This document shows, one piece after another, positions 31,624 through 33,142 of a stretch of DNA of 33,142 nt. Source of the DNA: NS-12 sp045403215 (GTDB taxonomy: Bacteria; Nitrospirota; Nitrospiria; Nitrospirales; NS-4); assembly GCA_045403215.1 (NCBI GenBank), contig JAXIOW010000051.1, forward strand, positions 1 through 33,142, read 5' to 3'. The notes below the pieces were generated by a model. It ran no database searches and was not told where the DNA came from. It was given only the letters and a program-made list of their open reading frames with translations. The position numbers were made by a program, and so were the translations under genes. Numbering within the stretch: position 1 is the stretch's first letter; every line of letters begins with the position of its first letter.

Positions 31624-32891
31624 CCACCGCCGCTCCCCCCCAGCCGACGCTCACGCGGGCCCAGATCGAGACGGCCATCGCGGCACTGCAGCCGGTCCAG
31701 CGGGTCATGGTCCGCCTCCTCCTGCTACCCTACCTGGACCCGACGCCCGAAGACATCGCCTTCATGGCCCGCGAGCGGTCCGAGCCGAACATGCGGGCCG
31801 GCCAGCAGCAAGGCGGCAGGTCACAGGTGGCCCACGACAAGATCAGCGGTCTGCCCAAGGACTGGATCGTCGCGGTCGAGAACAAAGTCCGGCAGTTCCA
31901 AACCCAGTTGCGCGGGCAGCTCACCCGCTTGAATCTCCTGGCCGACTTCCTCACGGACTACCTGGCAGGCCTGCAACTGGAGGTCACGGCGACGGAGCAG
32001 TTGCTCGCCTCCGAATGCGAGATCGGTCCGGAGGCGCTCGAAGACCTGCGCGCGCAAGCCAAGAACTCGCCGCTCACGTACGCCCTGAAAAAGCTGGCCG
32101 CTCGCGCCGACAAGGGCGAGATCGAAGAGGCGGACTACGTCCGGGAACGTCTGGGCCTGGAGTACCAGGCCCGCCTCCGGCAGCGCGACCGCTCTAAGAA
32201 GCGCCTCAACCTGGCTTTGCTGGAACGCCAGGCCAGCATGCTGTCTTCCCTCTCCGACGAGTTTCTCGCCGAGATCTGGTGCATTGCCGTCGGTCCCATC
32301 ACGAATCGACGCGTGAAGGCCGTCCAGGCGTACGTGAACACGCTGGCCTCGACCCTGAAGTCCGGCCTCGACTCGGCCAGCTTCGCTGCTGCGGTCAACG
32401 CCGGTCTTGGCCCGCGGTTGGCGGGAGGCAGCAAGAACGAAGGGGTCGGGAGCAAACCCTTGGACCTGTCCGGCGACCTGTGGACCCAGACCCTCCTCGC
32501 GCTGGCGGCCGATCTGATCCCGCCCATCACTCCCAAACCCTGCGAGCACCAGGAAGGCGGGACCAAGAGCCTGACGGCCAAGCTTCGCAGCCTGGTGATC
32601 TACGAACTGGGCGAAGACGAAGAAGTCAAGATGTGGCCACGGACCGTCCAATGCCTCAACTGCCTGACCGTGGTGCGGGCCGCCCAGCAGGAATCGGGCA
32701 TCGTCGGACGCTCCCTGGACGAGGTCGTGGCCCGGGTGAAGACCCGCTCAGCGTTTCCCCGCAAGGAGGCCGCCCCGGCCGCCCAGGAAGCTGCACCTTC
32801 GCCGGAGGAAGCGGGAGTGCTGGACCTGGCAGAGCGTTTGCGCCCCTTCATCGGAGACGACGCAGGCCAGGTGGGAGCCAAAAGCTGGTAA
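31620..32891 (+). CDS. unknown 423-residue protein with possible zinc site
   Basis: I do not recognise the family. The N-terminal 130 residues are helical, including VQRVMVRLLLLPYLDPTPED. A charged helical middle follows (about 140-215; YALKKLAARADKGEIEEADY), then a region with PCEH (C308, H310) and VQCLNC (C345, C348), which together could bind a zinc ion. The tail is Ala/Pro/Glu-rich. No membrane helix or signal peptide is present, so it is probably cytoplasmic. It is translationally coupled to the 67-residue protein before it and is followed 8 bases later by a secreted protein gene. Confidence 0.75.
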   Translation: MTTAAPPQPTLTRAQIETAIAALQPVQRVMVRLLLLPYLDPTPEDIAFMARERSEPNMRAGQQQGGRSQVAHDKISGLPKDWIVAVENKVRQFQTQLRGQLTRLNLLADFLTDYLAGLQLEVTATEQLLASECEIGPEALEDLRAQAKNSPLTYALKKLAARADKGEIEEADYVRERLGLEYQARLRQRDRSKKRLNLALLERQASMLSSLSDEFLAEIWCIAVGPITNRRVKAVQAYVNTLASTLKSGLDSASFAAAVNAGLGPRLAGGSKNEGVGSKPLDLSGDLWTQTLLALAADLIPPITPKPCEHQEGGTKSLTAKLRSLVIYELGEDEEVKMWPRTVQCLNCLTVVRAAQQESGIVGRSLDEVVARVKTRSAFPRKEAAPAAQEAAPSPEEAGVLDLAERLRPFIGDDAGQVGAKSW

Positions 32892-32899
32892 CGGCGCGT

Positions 32900-33142
32900 A
32901 TGTGGTCCAGCGGCGCTCGTCGGCTCGGGAGTTTCGCTCTGGCAGTCGCGCTGTGCGCGGCGACGGCATGGCCGGCCGGCGCCGAGTCCCTGACCGTCAC
33001 TGCGCTGCTGGATCGGAGCGACCAGTATCATCAACAGCCGGTGTCCGTCGTCGGGCAGGTCGCCGAACTTGCCACGAAACTCGGGCCCCGCAACCTGCCC
33101 TTCTATACCTTCCTCCTCAAAGACACGCAGGGAAGCGTGTCG
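32900..33142 (+). CDS. secreted protein with OB-fold-like start, partial
   Basis: The frame starts at ATG 32900 and leaves the window after 81 codons. It opens with a signal peptide (basic start, hydrophobic core about 10-24, likely cleavage after PAGA) and continues with LTVTALLDRSDQYHQQPVSV, then GQVAELATKLGPRNLPFYTF and LLKDTQGSVS. The pattern of an upstream strand, VxGxV and F-x-L-x-D-x-x-G suggests a secreted OB-fold nucleic-acid-binding-like domain. No ribosome binding site is obvious in the 8-base gap, so coupling to the previous gene is likely. Confidence 0.65.
   Translation, partial: MWSSGARRLGSFALAVALCAATAWPAGAESLTVTALLDRSDQYHQQPVSVVGQVAELATKLGPRNLPFYTFLLKDTQGSVS

Overview
This is a high-GC bacterial chromosome segment that looks like a Nitrospira-type member of Nitrospirota. 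That assignment rests on inference: general codon and GC character, a chlorite-dismutase-family heme protein of a kind I associate with Nitrospira, and a recX-recA-thpR-cinA neighbourhood. No rRNA marker is present. About 40 genes are visible, including two truncated by the window edges, plus one tRNA. Most housekeeping genes lie on the minus strand in tight runs with overlapping start and stop codons.

Layout. 1-642 (+): tail of a CCA-adding/poly(A) polymerase-type enzyme and a small coiled-coil membrane protein. 648-7493 (-): heme-binding GlcG/HbpS-like secreted protein, msrB, a response regulator with a Cys-rich tail, a membrane protein, a GDPD-type phosphodiesterase, a Ppx/GppA phosphatase, a small coiled-coil protein and recG. 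7637-8824 (+): rpmB and an AT-richer transglutaminase-like membrane protein whose 3' end lies antisense to a tRNA-Gly(CCC) gene. 8739-21793 (-): tRNA-Gly, tyrS, a ComEA-like HhH protein, lpd, gcvH, a TPR/PgaB-like lipoprotein, ndk, mtnA, a DUF4124-like protein, mltG, alaS, recX, recA and thpR.

21811-22889 is a toxin-antitoxin patch set between thpR and cinA. It holds an orphan BrnA/CopG-like antitoxin, a HigB/HigA-like pair and strong palindromes. 22983-24993 (-) carries cinA and a cysteine-rich DUF3109-like gene. These are divergent from a Cld-family gene (25104, +) and a membrane protein that follows the Cld stop codon in frame.

26.5-31.3 kb is an AT-richer, probably acquired segment. It has a CDF-type transporter, a TPMT-like methyltransferase bracketed by two 50-bp direct repeats (45/50 identical), a STAND-like ATPase overlapping a small unknown gene, and an FtsK/SpoIIIE translocase that lacks the DNA-recognition gamma domain. 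From 31.4 kb high-GC sequence resumes, with a coupled pair of unknown genes (one with a possible zinc site) and the start of a secreted protein.

The most unusual points are: the Cld-family protein without the usual active-site residues; the open frame directly after its stop codon; the repeat-bracketed methyltransferase; the 27-bp palindrome near the toxin-antitoxin genes; the gamma-less FtsK next to a divergent ATPase pair; and the gene overlapping tRNA-Gly. No CRISPR array, rRNA, intact insertion sequence or riboswitch was seen.
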